Assembly: GCF_001187535.1 (NCBI RefSeq)
Contig: NZ_LFIO01001075.1
Coordinates: 62,001-126,000, forward strand
DNA: 64,000 bases
Direction: 5' to 3'
DNA from: Rhizobium ecuadorense
Lineage (GTDB): Bacteria; Pseudomonadota; Alphaproteobacteria; Rhizobiales; Rhizobiaceae
Under the pieces are notes generated by a model. It saw nothing but the letters and a program-made list of their open reading frames with translations. It was not told the DNA's origin and made no database searches. Each line of letters opens with the position of its first letter. Within the stretch, counting starts at the first letter, position 1. Positions 50,965 to 60,724 of the stretch are shown here, in pieces. Position numbers and translations under genes: made by a program.

Positions 50965-52515
50965 TCATTGAACGATCTTGCGGGGGCTCGCCGTGTGCTC
51001 CCTCGCCACGGTGTTCGAACCATCGATTTCCTGAAGCAACACATCGTAGCCCCAGAGATCGGCAAGATGCTGCAGCACAAGCCTCGTGTCGGCTTCCTGA
51101 AGATAGCTGCCGTTCATCATGATGTGCTGCAGCAGCAGGCGGCGGTCGCCGGCGAGGTCGACATCGACGATATCGATTGCCGGATCGGTCCAGCCGATAT
51201 CGTATTCGCGCGAAAGCTGGCGACGGATGCGCAGGTATCCGCGCTCGTTGTGGATCGCCGAAACCAGAATCCCCTCGGTCTGTTCCGGATCATCGTAGAG
51301 ATGGAACAGCCGCAACTGGCGGATCAGGTTCGGGCTGAGGAATTGGCTGATGAAACTTTCGTCCCGGTAATTGGCCCAGATGTCGCGCAGGATCGCCATC
51401 GCATCGCCCCGTCCCGCTATATCGGGAAACCATGCGCGGTCTTCTTCCGTCGGCTTCGTGACGATCCTCTCGATATCCTGCATCATCGCAAAGCCGAGCG
51501 CATAGGGGTTGAAACCCGAGAACCGGCGGTCGTCGTAGCTCGGCTGGAACACGACATTGGAGTGCGACTTCAAGAATTCGAGGAAGTTTCCGTCGCTTAT
51601 CTGCCCCCGCTCGTGAAGCCGGTTCATGATCTGGTAATGGACGAAGGTGGCGGTTCCCTCGTTCATCACCTTGGTCTGTCGCTGGGGATGGAAATATTGG
51701 GCGACATGGCGGACGATGCGAATGATCTCGCGCTGCCATGGCTGCAGCCGCGGCGCGGTTTTTTCGAGAAAATAAAGGATGTTGTCCTGCGGAAGGCCAA
51801 GTGCGGCTCGGCGCTTTTCCAGGCCGCCGTCGTTCGTCTTTTTGGCCTTGCCGACGGGAACCGTGCGCCACAGATCGTTGAACATCTGCTCCTCGTGGGT
51901 GCGGCGCTCCTGCTGCCGTTTCTCCTCCTGGCGAAGATCGATGGTGGTCTTGCCCGCATAACGATGCACCCCGTGCGACATCAGCGCATGCGCCGCATCC
52001 AGCGTCCGCTCGACGGCGGTCTCGCCGTAACGCTCTTCGCAGCGGGTGATATAGCCCTTGGCGAAATCAAGGTAATCGAGGATGCCCTCCGCATCGGTCC
52101 AGAGTTTGAAGAGATAATTGTTCTTGAAGAAGTGGTTGTGACCGAAGGCCGCATGCGCGGTGACCAGCGTCTGCATCGTCGCCGTATTCTCCTCCATCAA
52201 GTAGGAGATGCAGGGAGAGCTGTTGATGACGATCTCATAGGCGAGGTCGCGCATGCCGCGGCGGTAGAAGGCTTCGTGATGCGCGAAGTGTTTACCAAAG
52301 GACCAATGGCGGTAAAAGAGCGGCATGCCGGTCGAGGAATAGGCATCCAGCATCTGCTCCGAGGTGATGACTTCGATCTGGTTCGGATAGACGTCGAGAC
52401 CGAGCTCGTTAAGCGCGATGTCCTCGCAGGCGTCGTGGATGCGCTGGAGCGTTGAAAAATCCCAGTCGGCACCTTCGAACAACAGCCGTTCTCTGGGCCT
52501 CATCGTCATCGTCAT
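50965..52515 (-). CDS. spoVR: SpoVR family protein
   Basis: A 516-residue SpoVR/YcgB protein. Blocks such as LLFEGADWDFSTLQRIHDAC and NEGTATFVHYQIMNRLHERG are diagnostic, as is FNPYALGFAMMQDIERI. The function is unknown, but the gene is nearly always next to prkA and a DUF444/YeaH gene, as here. ATG overlaps by 4 bp the stop of the yeaH gene. In Bacillus SpoVR is needed for spore cortex; in non-sporulators it appears in stress regulons. Confidence 0.93.
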   Translation of the reverse strand: MTMTMRPRERLLFEGADWDFSTLQRIHDACEDIALNELGLDVYPNQIEVITSEQMLDAYSSTGMPLFYRHWSFGKHFAHHEAFYRRGMRDLAYEIVINSSPCISYLMEENTATMQTLVTAHAAFGHNHFFKNNYLFKLWTDAEGILDYLDFAKGYITRCEERYGETAVERTLDAAHALMSHGVHRYAGKTTIDLRQEEKRQQERRTHEEQMFNDLWRTVPVGKAKKTNDGGLEKRRAALGLPQDNILYFLEKTAPRLQPWQREIIRIVRHVAQYFHPQRQTKVMNEGTATFVHYQIMNRLHERGQISDGNFLEFLKSHSNVVFQPSYDDRRFSGFNPYALGFAMMQDIERIVTKPTEEDRAWFPDIAGRGDAMAILRDIWANYRDESFISQFLSPNLIRQLRLFHLYDDPEQTEGILVSAIHNERGYLRIRRQLSREYDIGWTDPAIDIVDVDLAGDRRLLLQHIMMNGSYLQEADTRLVLQHLADLWGYDVLLQEIDGSNTVAREHTASPRKIVQ

Positions 52516-53786
52516 GGCGTCACCCTCGACTGTGCGTCACGTTTCTGGAACAGATCATGGAAAACGGGGAATATTTCGTTTCGCCGGCAGACCTTGCGCA
52601 TCGAAAGCGGCAGCAGCTCGGAGCGTATCCCGTCATAGAGCATCCACAACGGTGACCGCGATACCGACGAGTCGCCGCCTTCTTCGCCAACTTCGATATA
52701 GGCGAAGTACTGGCACAGCGGCAAAATCTCGCGCAGCAGCTGTCCGCTCAGGTTTCCGTCCGAATGGGCATTGTCGCCGTCCGAGGCCTGGGCGCCATAG
52801 ATGTTCCACTCCGCCGGATCGAAACGCGCCGCGATGATCCCGCGCATGGCCGCAAGGGCGCTGGACACAAGCGTGCCGCCGGTGGCCGGACCGTAGAAGA
52901 AGGTTTCCTCGTCGACCTCTTCAGCCTTGTCGGTATGGCGGATGAAGACGATCTCCACTTTCTTGTAGCGCTTCGACAGAAAAAGATAGAGCAGCAGGTA
53001 AAACCGTTTCGCAAGGTCCTTCATGTGTTCCGACATCGAGCCGGAGACGTCCATCAGGCAGAACATCACGGCTTTGGCCACAGGCTTCGGCTCGTTTTCG
53101 AAGCGGCGGTAGCGCACGTCGAGCGGGTCGATATAGGGAATGCGTCGGCTTTTTTCCGTCAGGCTTTTGAGTTTCGCCTCAAGCGCCAGTCGGCTCTCGT
53201 CGTCTTCGCATTCCTCGATCTGCCGCTGCAGGGCTTCGATCTCTTCGCGGCGCGGGCGGTGAAGCGCGACGCGGCGCATCATCGCCAGCCGCGTCGTGCG
53301 ACCGACGGCGATGTTGGACGGCGATCCGGATACCGAATAGCCGGCCCGGAATGGCGTTTCCTCCTCGGTTTCGGCCAGACGCCGCTTGGCAAGGTCGGGC
53401 AGTTCCAGATCGTCCAGGAACACGTCGAGGAATTCCTCGCGCGTCAGCACGAAACGGAAGCCATCCTCGCCGTCACCCTCGCCGGCATCCTTTGGTTTTC
53501 CGCCTCTGCCGCTTGGCGGGCGTGGAAGGATGTCTCCTTCAACAAAAGCCCTGTTGCCCGGCAAGATGTGATCACTGATGCCACCCTCGCCCCTGCGCAG
53601 GCTCGGTTCGGCCATTCCATCGATCGGCAGGCTGATCTCCCCGCCGTCGAGCACATCTCGAATGTTTCGGTTTTGCAGAGAACGTTTCACCGCCTGCTGC
53701 ACGGCGCCCTTCATGCGTCGAAGGAACCGCTGCCGATTTTCCAGACTTTTACCGCGCGGATTTAACCGCCGGTCGACAATGTGCAT
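52512..53786 (-). CDS. yeaH: DUF444/YeaH protein, von Willebrand factor A-like
   Basis: A 424-residue protein. The N-terminus has NPRGKSLENRQRFLRRMKGAV; the C-terminal half is a vWA-like domain with a MIDAS-type DVSGSMSEH motif and HTDKAEEV. It probably acts as an adaptor with the PrkA kinase. It lies 12 bp from prkA and overlaps spoVR. The R/G/E-rich central region (RPPSGRGGKPKDAGEGDGED) is low-complexity. Confidence 0.92.
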   Translation of the reverse strand: MHIVDRRLNPRGKSLENRQRFLRRMKGAVQQAVKRSLQNRNIRDVLDGGEISLPIDGMAEPSLRRGEGGISDHILPGNRAFVEGDILPRPPSGRGGKPKDAGEGDGEDGFRFVLTREEFLDVFLDDLELPDLAKRRLAETEEETPFRAGYSVSGSPSNIAVGRTTRLAMMRRVALHRPRREEIEALQRQIEECEDDESRLALEAKLKSLTEKSRRIPYIDPLDVRYRRFENEPKPVAKAVMFCLMDVSGSMSEHMKDLAKRFYLLLYLFLSKRYKKVEIVFIRHTDKAEEVDEETFFYGPATGGTLVSSALAAMRGIIAARFDPAEWNIYGAQASDGDNAHSDGNLSGQLLREILPLCQYFAYIEVGEEGGDSSVSRSPLWMLYDGIRSELLPLSMRKVCRRNEIFPVFHDLFQKRDAQSRVTP

Positions 53787-53798
53787 AATGGCTCCGCA

Positions 53799-55742
53799 TT
53801 AACTTGCCTGTTTGACGCGCATGTACCATTCGACAAGGCGCCGAACCTGCCGCTCCGTGTAACCTCGCGCGGCCATGCGCGAGACGAATTCGCTATGCTT
53901 CTTCTCTGTTTCCGAATCCTTCTTCGATCCGAAGGAAATGACCGGCAAAAGATCCTCGACCTGCGAAAACATTCGCTTTTCGATCACTTCCCGGATTTTC
54001 TCGTAACTCGTCCATGACGGATTTTTTCCGCCGTTGGCTGCCCGCGACCGCAACGAAAACTTGACGATTTCGTTGCGGAAGTCCTTCGGATTGGCAATGC
54101 CCGCCGGCTTTTCGATCTTCGTCAGTTCCTGATTGAGGAGCTCGCGGTCGAGAAGCTGGCCGGTATCGGGATCCTTGAAGTCAACGTCTTCGATCCATGC
54201 ATCGGCATAATCAACGTAGCGGTCGAACAGGTTCTGTCCGTAATCCGCATAGGACTCAAGATAGGCCTTCTGAATCTCATTGCCAATGAACTCTGCGTAG
54301 CGAGGCGCAAGATCGGCCTTGATGAACTCCAGATAACGCTTCTCGACATCGTCGGAAAACTGCTCGCGGCGGATCGCCTGCTCCAGAACGTACATCAGGT
54401 GAACCGGATCGGCGCCGATATCGGTGGTATCGTGATTGAAGGTGGAGGCGAGCACTTTGAAGGCGAAGCGGGTCGATATTCCGTCCATGCCCTCGTCGAT
54501 GCCGGCGGCATCCCGGTATTCCTGAACGCTGCGGGCGCGCGGATCGGTCTCCTTGAGGCTCTCGCCGTCATAGGTGCGCATCTTCGAGAAGAACGTCGAG
54601 TTCTCATGCTTGCGCAGACGGGACAACACCGAGAAGCGGGCAAGCATTTCGAGCGTTGCCGGGGCGCACGGCGTATCCGCAAGCTCCGATCCCTCGATCA
54701 GCTTCTCGTAGATCTTCTGCTCTTCCGCCACGCGCAGGCAATAGGGAACTTTGATGACGCAGATGCGGTCGATGAAGGCCTCGTTGTTCTTGTTGGCCTT
54801 GAAGGTCTGCCATTCCGCTTCGTTCGAATGCGCCAGCACGATACCCGAGAAGGGTATGGCGCCGATATTCTCGGAGCCGATATAGTTGCCCTCCTGCGTC
54901 GCTGTCAGCAGCGGGTGCAGCATCTTGATCGGCGCCTTGAACATTTCGACGAATTCAAGCACGCCCTGATTGGCGCGGTTGAGCCCGCCCGAATAGCTGT
55001 AGGCGTCGGGATCGTTCTGCGAGTAGGTCTCAAGCTTGCGGATATCGACCTTGCCGACCAGCGACGAGATATCCTGATTGTTCTCGTCACCGGGCTCGGT
55101 CTTGGCGATGGCGATCTGGCGCAACCGCGAAGGCTGTATCCTGACGACACGGAAGCGGGAAATATCACCGCCGAAGTCGTCGAGCCGCTTCAGGCACCAC
55201 GGGCTCATCAAACCGTTCAGGCGCCGCATCGGGATGCCATATTGCTCCTGGAGCAGCGGCCCCATCGTTTCCGGATCGAAAAGGTTGAGCGGACTTTCGA
55301 AAACCGGGCTGATCTCGTCGCCCGCCTTCAGCACGTAGATCGGATGAACCTCCATCAGCAGCTTCAGCCGCTCCGCCAAGGACGACTTGCCGCCGCCGAC
55401 CGGGCCGAGGAGATAGAGGATCTGCTTACGCTCCTCCAGCCCCTGCGCGGCATGCCGGAAGAAGGAAACGATGCGCTCGATCGTCTCTTCCATGCCATGG
55501 AAGCCGGCAAAAGCAGGATAGATCCGGATGGTCCTGTTCATGAAGATCCGGCCGAGGCGCGCGTCCCTGGCGGTGTCGACCATCTGCGGCTCGCCTATGG
55601 CGGCGAGCAGGCGCTCGGTCGCATTGGCATAGGCGATCGGGTCCTTTTTGCAGAGATCGAGATATTCCTGCACCGACAGGTCGGTTTCGCGGCGCGCTTC
55701 GTAACTGCGCGTAAACGCATCGAATACGGATTCACTCAGCAT
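53799..55742 (-). CDS. prkA: PrkA-type serine protein kinase/AAA ATPase (YeaG)
   Basis: A 647-residue YeaG/PrkA protein. Walker A is LGPVGGGKSSLAERL near residue 117, then an AAA-like region (SGIVLAHSNEAEW) and the C-terminal PrkA domain. In enterobacteria YeaG-YeaH responds to nitrogen and stress; the product is reported to have kinase or protease-like activity. The start is the ATG at 55742 with GGAGG nine bases before. An EcfG-like GGAAC-N17-GGTT promoter lies at 55785-55810. Confidence 0.94.
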   Translation of the reverse strand: MLSESVFDAFTRSYEARRETDLSVQEYLDLCKKDPIAYANATERLLAAIGEPQMVDTARDARLGRIFMNRTIRIYPAFAGFHGMEETIERIVSFFRHAAQGLEERKQILYLLGPVGGGKSSLAERLKLLMEVHPIYVLKAGDEISPVFESPLNLFDPETMGPLLQEQYGIPMRRLNGLMSPWCLKRLDDFGGDISRFRVVRIQPSRLRQIAIAKTEPGDENNQDISSLVGKVDIRKLETYSQNDPDAYSYSGGLNRANQGVLEFVEMFKAPIKMLHPLLTATQEGNYIGSENIGAIPFSGIVLAHSNEAEWQTFKANKNNEAFIDRICVIKVPYCLRVAEEQKIYEKLIEGSELADTPCAPATLEMLARFSVLSRLRKHENSTFFSKMRTYDGESLKETDPRARSVQEYRDAAGIDEGMDGISTRFAFKVLASTFNHDTTDIGADPVHLMYVLEQAIRREQFSDDVEKRYLEFIKADLAPRYAEFIGNEIQKAYLESYADYGQNLFDRYVDYADAWIEDVDFKDPDTGQLLDRELLNQELTKIEKPAGIANPKDFRNEIVKFSLRSRAANGGKNPSWTSYEKIREVIEKRMFSQVEDLLPVISFGSKKDSETEKKHSEFVSRMAARGYTERQVRRLVEWYMRVKQAS

Positions 55743-55784
55743 GGGACCTCCATTAAGGTTTATGCCGCAGGCTCTAAGCCGTAT

Positions 55785-55810
55785 AACCATCGAGATGGCT
55801 ACGGCGTTCC
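55785..55810 (-). promoter_or_regulatory. Possible EcfG-type general-stress promoter of prkA-yeaH-spoVR
   Basis: On the minus strand GGAAC is followed after 17 bases by GGTT. EcfG promoters read GGAAC-N16/17-CGTT, so there is one mismatch. The site lies ~45 bases before the prkA start. The 409-bp gap to the next gene otherwise holds only a terminator (56093-56114). Confidence 0.4.
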
Positions 55811-56092
55811 TAAGAATCAATAATTTCGTAGGTATATTCGACGCTCACCGGCTATTTCTTGCAACGCACAAAAACGTGCATTCACCGGTTATTTTTACTC
55901 TACGAAACTGTTTCACATTATAGTTGAAAAAAGCACGCTTGCGGTATCAGCACATTTCGCGACGTGACAGAAAGATGAAAAGGGTGTGCAATGTCGCCCG
56001 TGATTCGAGTTCCGGAAAAATCGACGATTGGCAGCCAGATCTGCCCAGAGTCGATGCCGGGACAGCATGTGCCGATCCCGGCTGACATCTTG

Positions 56093-56114
56093 AAAACGGC
56101 CGCATTCCGGCCGT
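56093..56114 (-). terminator. Terminator of the VOC-family gene
   Basis: ACGGCCG/CGGCCGT stem with a CATTC loop. Minus strand continues TTTTCA. It is 38 bp downstream of the VOC gene stop. Confidence 0.6.
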
Positions 56115-56151
56115 GAGTCGATCGTTGCGATCTTCCGCCCGCCGGTGCAAT

Positions 56152-56628
56152 TCAGCCGTTGAATGCCTTCTCCAGCGCGCCGACGTCGATCTTGACCATG
56201 CCGAGCATCACCTCGGTCACACGCTTGGCCCGCTCGCGGTCGTCGTCGGCGATCATCTCGGCAAGCATGCGCGGCACGATCTGCCAGGATAGGCCCCAGC
56301 GATCCTTCAGCCAGCCGCAGGCCTCCGGCGTGCCGCCATTGGCGAGGAACGCGTCCCATATCCGATCGATCTCGGCCTGGTTTTCCAACAGAATCGCGAT
56401 CGAGAAGGAATGGTTGAAGCTATCGAGCGGCCCGGCCTTCATCGCCAGGAAGGCCTGATCGCCGAGCGTGAACTCGATCAGCTCGACGCTGCCGGGAGGC
56501 CCGCTCGGCGTTTCCGCCGGAAGGATGGTGGTGCGGCCGATGCCGGAATCCGGAATAATGGACACATAAAATTCGACGGCTTCGCGCGCTTCCTCAGCGA
56601 ACCAGAGATTCGAAACGACCTTCGTCAT
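56152..56628 (-). CDS. VOC-superfamily protein (PhnB/3-demethylubiquinone methyltransferase-like)
   Basis: A 158-residue protein of the PhnB-like glyoxalase fold: NLWFAEEAREAVEFYVSIIPDSG, then LGDQAFLAMKAGP and WGLSWQIVPRML at the C-terminus. These proteins bind small molecules and rarely have proven activities. GGAGGCTGC precedes the ATG at 56628. It is probably monocistronic with its own terminator. Confidence 0.85.
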   Translation of the reverse strand: MTKVVSNLWFAEEAREAVEFYVSIIPDSGIGRTTILPAETPSGPPGSVELIEFTLGDQAFLAMKAGPLDSFNHSFSIAILLENQAEIDRIWDAFLANGGTPEACGWLKDRWGLSWQIVPRMLAEMIADDDRERAKRVTEVMLGMVKIDVGALEKAFNG

Positions 56629-56857
56629 GATGCAGCCTCCTTGTTGACGGCAGATCCGGACCACTGTCCGATGATCCAAGGACGCCCCACCAACGCGGTT
56701 TCCGACAGAGTGCGGCTGATATTTTTCCGTCGTGTCGCCGCTGTCCTATCCAGCAGCCCTGCCGTCATGCACAAACCCCTTGGGATAGCGGCGGCTTGGG
56801 AATGAAAGCAGAACATCTTTTCTGGTCTTTCCTTCCCGAATCACTACATTACGCGCC

Positions 56858-59335
56858 ATGAGCAATAGTTTCGACGATATTCCCTTCTTCGACGAAGAGC
56901 CGGGCGAGATGGCGCGCAAGCCGCAGCCGCCCGCCGCATCAGCCGGAAGGGCGCCCGCCACCGGTGGCATTGCCGCCCGCGCCATGGCGGCCCGCGACGG
57001 CGGCAGCCGGCCGGATTATCTCGCCGGGCTGAACCCCGAGCAGACCGAAGCCGTCGAAACCCTGGAAGGCCCGGTCCTCGTGCTTGCCGGCGCCGGCACC
57101 GGCAAGACGCGCGTGCTGACGACCCGCATTGCCCATATCCTCAATACCGGCCGCGCCTTCCCCTCGCAGATTCTCGCCGTCACCTTTACCAACAAGGCCG
57201 CCCGCGAGATGAAGGAGCGCATCGCGCTGCTCGTCGGCGGCGCTGTCGAAGGCATGCCCTGGCTCGGCACCTTCCACTCGATCGGCGTCAAGCTTCTGCG
57301 CCGCCACGGCGAACTCGTCGGCTTGCGCTCCGATTTCACCATTCTCGACACCGACGATGTCGTCCGCCTGATCAAGCAACTGATCCAAGCCGAAGGCCTC
57401 GACGACAAACGCTGGCCGGCCAAACAGTTCGCCGGCATGATCGACACCTGGAAGAACAAGGGGCTCGGCCCGGCCGATATCCCCGAGGGCGATGCCCGCG
57501 CCTTTGCCAATGGCCGCGGCCGCGACCTCTATTTCGCCTATCAGGCGCGCCTGACGACGCTGAATGCCTGCGATTTCGGCGACCTGCTGATGCATCCGAT
57601 CGCGATCTTCCGCAAGAACCCGGATCTCTTGAAGGAATATCACGGCCGCTTCCGCTATATCCTCGTCGACGAGTATCAGGACACCAACACCGCGCAATAT
57701 ATGTGGCTCCGGCTCCTTGCCCAGCGCGCCAAGGGCGAGCCGCAGAACGTCTGCTGCGTCGGCGACGACGATCAGTCGATTTATGGCTGGCGCGGCGCCG
57801 AGGTCGACAACATCCTGCGCTTCGAGAAGGATTTCCCCGGCGCCAAGGTCATCAAGCTCGAGCGCAACTACCGCTCGACCGAACACATCCTCGGAGCCGC
57901 CGCCCATCTGATCGCCCATAATGAAGGGCGGCTTGGCAAGACGCTGTTCACCGAACGCTCCAATCCGGATGACGTCAAGGTACAGGTGCATGCCTCCTGG
58001 GATTCGGAGGAGGAAGCCCGCGCCATCGGCGAGGAGATTGAGCAGCTTCAGCGCGGCAAACATCTGCTGAACGATATGGCGATCCTCGTGCGCGCCTCCT
58101 TCCAGATGCGCGAATTCGAAGACCGTTTCGTCACACTCGGCCTCAACTACCGCGTCATCGGCGGCCCGCGCTTCTACGAGCGCCTCGAGATCCGCGATGC
58201 CATGGCCTATTTCCGCCTTGTCGCTCAAGCTTCCGACGACCTCGCCTTCGAGCGCATCATCAACACGCCGAAGCGCGGTCTCGGCGATACGACGGTGCGC
58301 GCACTGCATGACTACGCGCGAGCCCGCGATATCCCGATGCTTGCGGCAGCCGCCGACATCATCGAAACGGACGAGTTGAAGCCGAAGGCGCGCAAAGCCC
58401 TCTTCGACGTGATTCAATCTTTCCGCCGATGGCAGGAACTGCTTGAAAACACACCGCATACCGAACTTGCCGAGCAGATCCTCGAAGAGTCCGGCTATAC
58501 CGACATGTGGAAGAACGACAAGAGCGCCGAAGCGCCCGGCCGCCTTGAAAACCTGAAGGAACTGATCCGCTCGATGGAAAGCTTCGAGTCGATGCGGGGC
58601 TTTCTCGAGCACGTCTCTCTTGTCATGGATGCCGAGACCAACGAGAACCTCGATGCCGTCTCGATCATGACGCTGCACTCGGCCAAGGGCCTGGAGTTCG
58701 ACACCGTTTTCCTGCCGGGCTGGGAGGAAGGTCTCTTCCCGCATCAGCGCTCGCTCGATGAAAGCGGCCGCGCCGGCCTGGAGGAGGAACGCCGCCTCGC
58801 CTATGTCGGCATCACCCGCGCCAAGCACCGCTGCCACATCTGGTTCGTCTCCAACCGCCGCATCCACGGCCTCTGGCAATCGACCCTGCCCTCGCGCTTC
58901 CTCGACGAATTGCCGGAGACCCATGTCGAGGTGGCCGAAATGGAACAGAACTATGGTGGCTATGGCCGTGGCGGCTACGGCCAGTCCCGCTTCGACAAAT
59001 CAGAACCCTTTACCAATTCCTATTCCACCCCCGGCTGGAAACGCGCCCAGGCCAACAAGACCGACGCCACGCGCGACAATTGGGGCAGCCGCTCCGGCCA
59101 CGCCGTCGAACGTATCGGCTATGGCGAAAGCGGCCCGAAGGGGCGGACAATCGACGGCGAGCTGGTGGCAAAATCCACCTCGTCGGAACCGTCGCGCTTT
59201 ACCCTCGGCGACCGCGTGTTCCATTTGAAATTCGGCAATGGCAACATCACCGGCATCGAAGGCAACAAACTGACGATCGAGTTCGACCGGGCCGGCCAGA
59301 AGCGGGTGCTGGACGGGTTCGTCGAGCGCGTCTGA
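56858..59335 (+). CDS. uvrD: UvrD/PcrA superfamily 1A DNA helicase
   Basis: An 825-residue 3'-5' helicase. Walker A AGAGTGKT at 77-84, motif Ia TFTNKAAREM, Walker B LVDEYQDTN, GDDDQSIYGWRGA, motif V TLHSAKGLEFD and motif VI YVGITRAK are all present. The first ~50 residues are a disordered extension. The C-terminal region has a Gly/Tyr-rich piece (GGYGRGGYG) and a Tudor-like domain (LGDRVFHLKFGNGNI) as in PcrA, linking it to RNA polymerase. It acts in nucleotide excision and mismatch repair. Confidence 0.95.
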   Translation: MSNSFDDIPFFDEEPGEMARKPQPPAASAGRAPATGGIAARAMAARDGGSRPDYLAGLNPEQTEAVETLEGPVLVLAGAGTGKTRVLTTRIAHILNTGRAFPSQILAVTFTNKAAREMKERIALLVGGAVEGMPWLGTFHSIGVKLLRRHGELVGLRSDFTILDTDDVVRLIKQLIQAEGLDDKRWPAKQFAGMIDTWKNKGLGPADIPEGDARAFANGRGRDLYFAYQARLTTLNACDFGDLLMHPIAIFRKNPDLLKEYHGRFRYILVDEYQDTNTAQYMWLRLLAQRAKGEPQNVCCVGDDDQSIYGWRGAEVDNILRFEKDFPGAKVIKLERNYRSTEHILGAAAHLIAHNEGRLGKTLFTERSNPDDVKVQVHASWDSEEEARAIGEEIEQLQRGKHLLNDMAILVRASFQMREFEDRFVTLGLNYRVIGGPRFYERLEIRDAMAYFRLVAQASDDLAFERIINTPKRGLGDTTVRALHDYARARDIPMLAAAADIIETDELKPKARKALFDVIQSFRRWQELLENTPHTELAEQILEESGYTDMWKNDKSAEAPGRLENLKELIRSMESFESMRGFLEHVSLVMDAETNENLDAVSIMTLHSAKGLEFDTVFLPGWEEGLFPHQRSLDESGRAGLEEERRLAYVGITRAKHRCHIWFVSNRRIHGLWQSTLPSRFLDELPETHVEVAEMEQNYGGYGRGGYGQSRFDKSEPFTNSYSTPGWKRAQANKTDATRDNWGSRSGHAVERIGYGESGPKGRTIDGELVAKSTSSEPSRFTLGDRVFHLKFGNGNITGIEGNKLTIEFDRAGQKRVLDGFVERV

Positions 59336-59354
59336 CCCGCAGCGCCGAGAACCT

Positions 59355-59702
59355 TCAGCCGAGCATTCGCATGCTTCCCAGCCCGAGGATGTCGTTCATC
59401 AGGGCGATGCCCATGCCGCCAGCCACGATCGACAATCCGATCAGGAAGAGCCGGCGCGACCGGTCATATTTGACGGCGAGCAGCGAGTCCCGCGCCAAGA
59501 GATCGGCAAACACCTTCACCTGAATGGCGATGCCGACGGTCAGGAACGACATCGGCAGCAGGTCGATGCGGCTCCAGTCATTGGGATTGGAAACCCAGAG
59601 GCTGATGAAATTAAGGGAGAAACCGAGGATGATCCCGGTCGCCGTCAGCGACCCGTTGCGGAACGTCGCATCGATCTTCTCGTTCGGTTCTGCCTCGGAC
59701 AT
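59355..59702 (-). CDS. Small membrane protein of unknown family
   Basis: A 115-residue protein with about three hydrophobic segments (GIILGFSLNFISLWVS; LLPMSFLTVGIAIQVKVFADL; FLIGLSIVAGGMGIALM). I do not recognise the family. The start is the ATG at 59702 (MSEAEPNEKID); the longer frame upstream has no ribosome site. It converges with uvrD 20 bp away, and the 275-bp A/T-richer gap on the other side probably holds its promoter and that of the next gene. Confidence 0.6.
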   Translation of the reverse strand: MSEAEPNEKIDATFRNGSLTATGIILGFSLNFISLWVSNPNDWSRIDLLPMSFLTVGIAIQVKVFADLLARDSLLAVKYDRSRRLFLIGLSIVAGGMGIALMNDILGLGSMRMLG

Positions 59703-59977
59703 GGTTTCGCTTCCGGCTTGCGTCTGAGCAAGAAAGGCAGAAATCGCGGCCGGGAGCAAGATCGCCCTCGCATCTCGCTTTCGCGACCGGTGCAGAACTC
59801 CGTCCGGCCGAACCCCCCCACCTATAAAAATACAATAATTCCAATAGGATATATTTGGTAACCGAAAAGTTAACGTGTCAAAACGTCGCTTTGACGCATT
59901 GCGCAAATCAGCTTAGCCCGGAATCTGCCCGTCCATGAAAGGCGGGCTTCACGACGAACTTTTCGAAGGAGGTTCAA

Positions 59978-60472
59978 GTGACCAGTGTTTCATCTCTCGG
60001 CAGCACATTATCCCAGTACCAGTCTCCGCTTTCCAGCCTCGACAAGAATGGCGACGGCGTCATTTCCCCGGATGAGCTCGCCGCCGCATCGCAATCCTCG
60101 TCATCCGGCACGGCTGCGACATCAGACGACAGCGGCGCCGATATCGCCAAAAAAATCACCGCCGACATCCTGTCATTGATGCTGTCCCTGCAGAAGACTG
60201 ACGGCAGCGACGATCAGAGCGACGGCAGCGATCAGAGCGACGACGATTCCAAGGGCATCTTTGCCGCGATGGATACAAATGGCGACGGCAAGTTGACCGA
60301 GTCCGAATTCCTCGCCGCCGATCCGAACAAAATTAATGCGTCAGGCGATAGCGACCCGCTCCTCACCAAAGTGCTGAGCGACATGCAGACGGCCCTGCAA
60401 GCCCACCGCAATACCTACGGCGCTTCCGCCGCAGCGGATGATTCCACAGCCGACGGCGTGACCGCGGCATAG
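59978..60472 (+). CDS. EF-hand calcium-binding protein
   Basis: A 164-residue acidic protein with two canonical EF-hand loops: DKNGDGVISPDE (residues 22-33) and DTNGDGKLTESE (about 98-109), each with the calcium-ligand positions filled. Between them lies a Ser/Asp/Gln-rich stretch. Start GTG with a perfect AAGGAGG. No signal peptide. Rhizobial secreted EF-hand proteins such as calsymin are known; this one has no export signal that I can see. Confidence 0.85.
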   Translation: MTSVSSLGSTLSQYQSPLSSLDKNGDGVISPDELAAASQSSSSGTAATSDDSGADIAKKITADILSLMLSLQKTDGSDDQSDGSDQSDDDSKGIFAAMDTNGDGKLTESEFLAADPNKINASGDSDPLLTKVLSDMQTALQAHRNTYGASAAADDSTADGVTAA

Positions 60473-60482
60473 TTCGGCATGG

Positions 60483-60500
60483 GGCTCCGCCGGGGGAGCC
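60483..60500 (+). terminator. Weak hairpin after the EF-hand gene
   Basis: GGCTCC/GGAGCC with a short loop, about ten bases past the stop, no T-run. It could be part of a terminator. Confidence 0.35.
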
Positions 60501-60724
60501 TCGATCCGCCGCCAGACGCAAAATCGGCTTCCTCCTTCCCTTTTCATTTCGACACGCGAGCCGTCGCGACAATCGCAATGGTTGCATTAGCGTATTCTTT
60601 TTCAGCCAGCTACTACCGCTAGTACCAGAATTAACACTTGCGCGCCGACGCCGGGAAATCCACTAGTTGATGCGTGCAATATGCTTGGCGTCTTACACTG
60701 AGATAAGCGAAGGGATTGGCCTTG

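Noticed and set aside
54399..55823. Plus-strand frame over prkA
   Set aside because: Antisense to PrkA; no recognisable domain.
56939..58924. Long minus-strand frame over uvrD
   Set aside because: Antisense to a complete helicase; no motifs of its own.
59841..59858. CCAATAGGATATATTTGG before the EF-hand gene
   Set aside because: Looks palindromic but does not match the AAGGATA-N5-TATCC geometry and is single.
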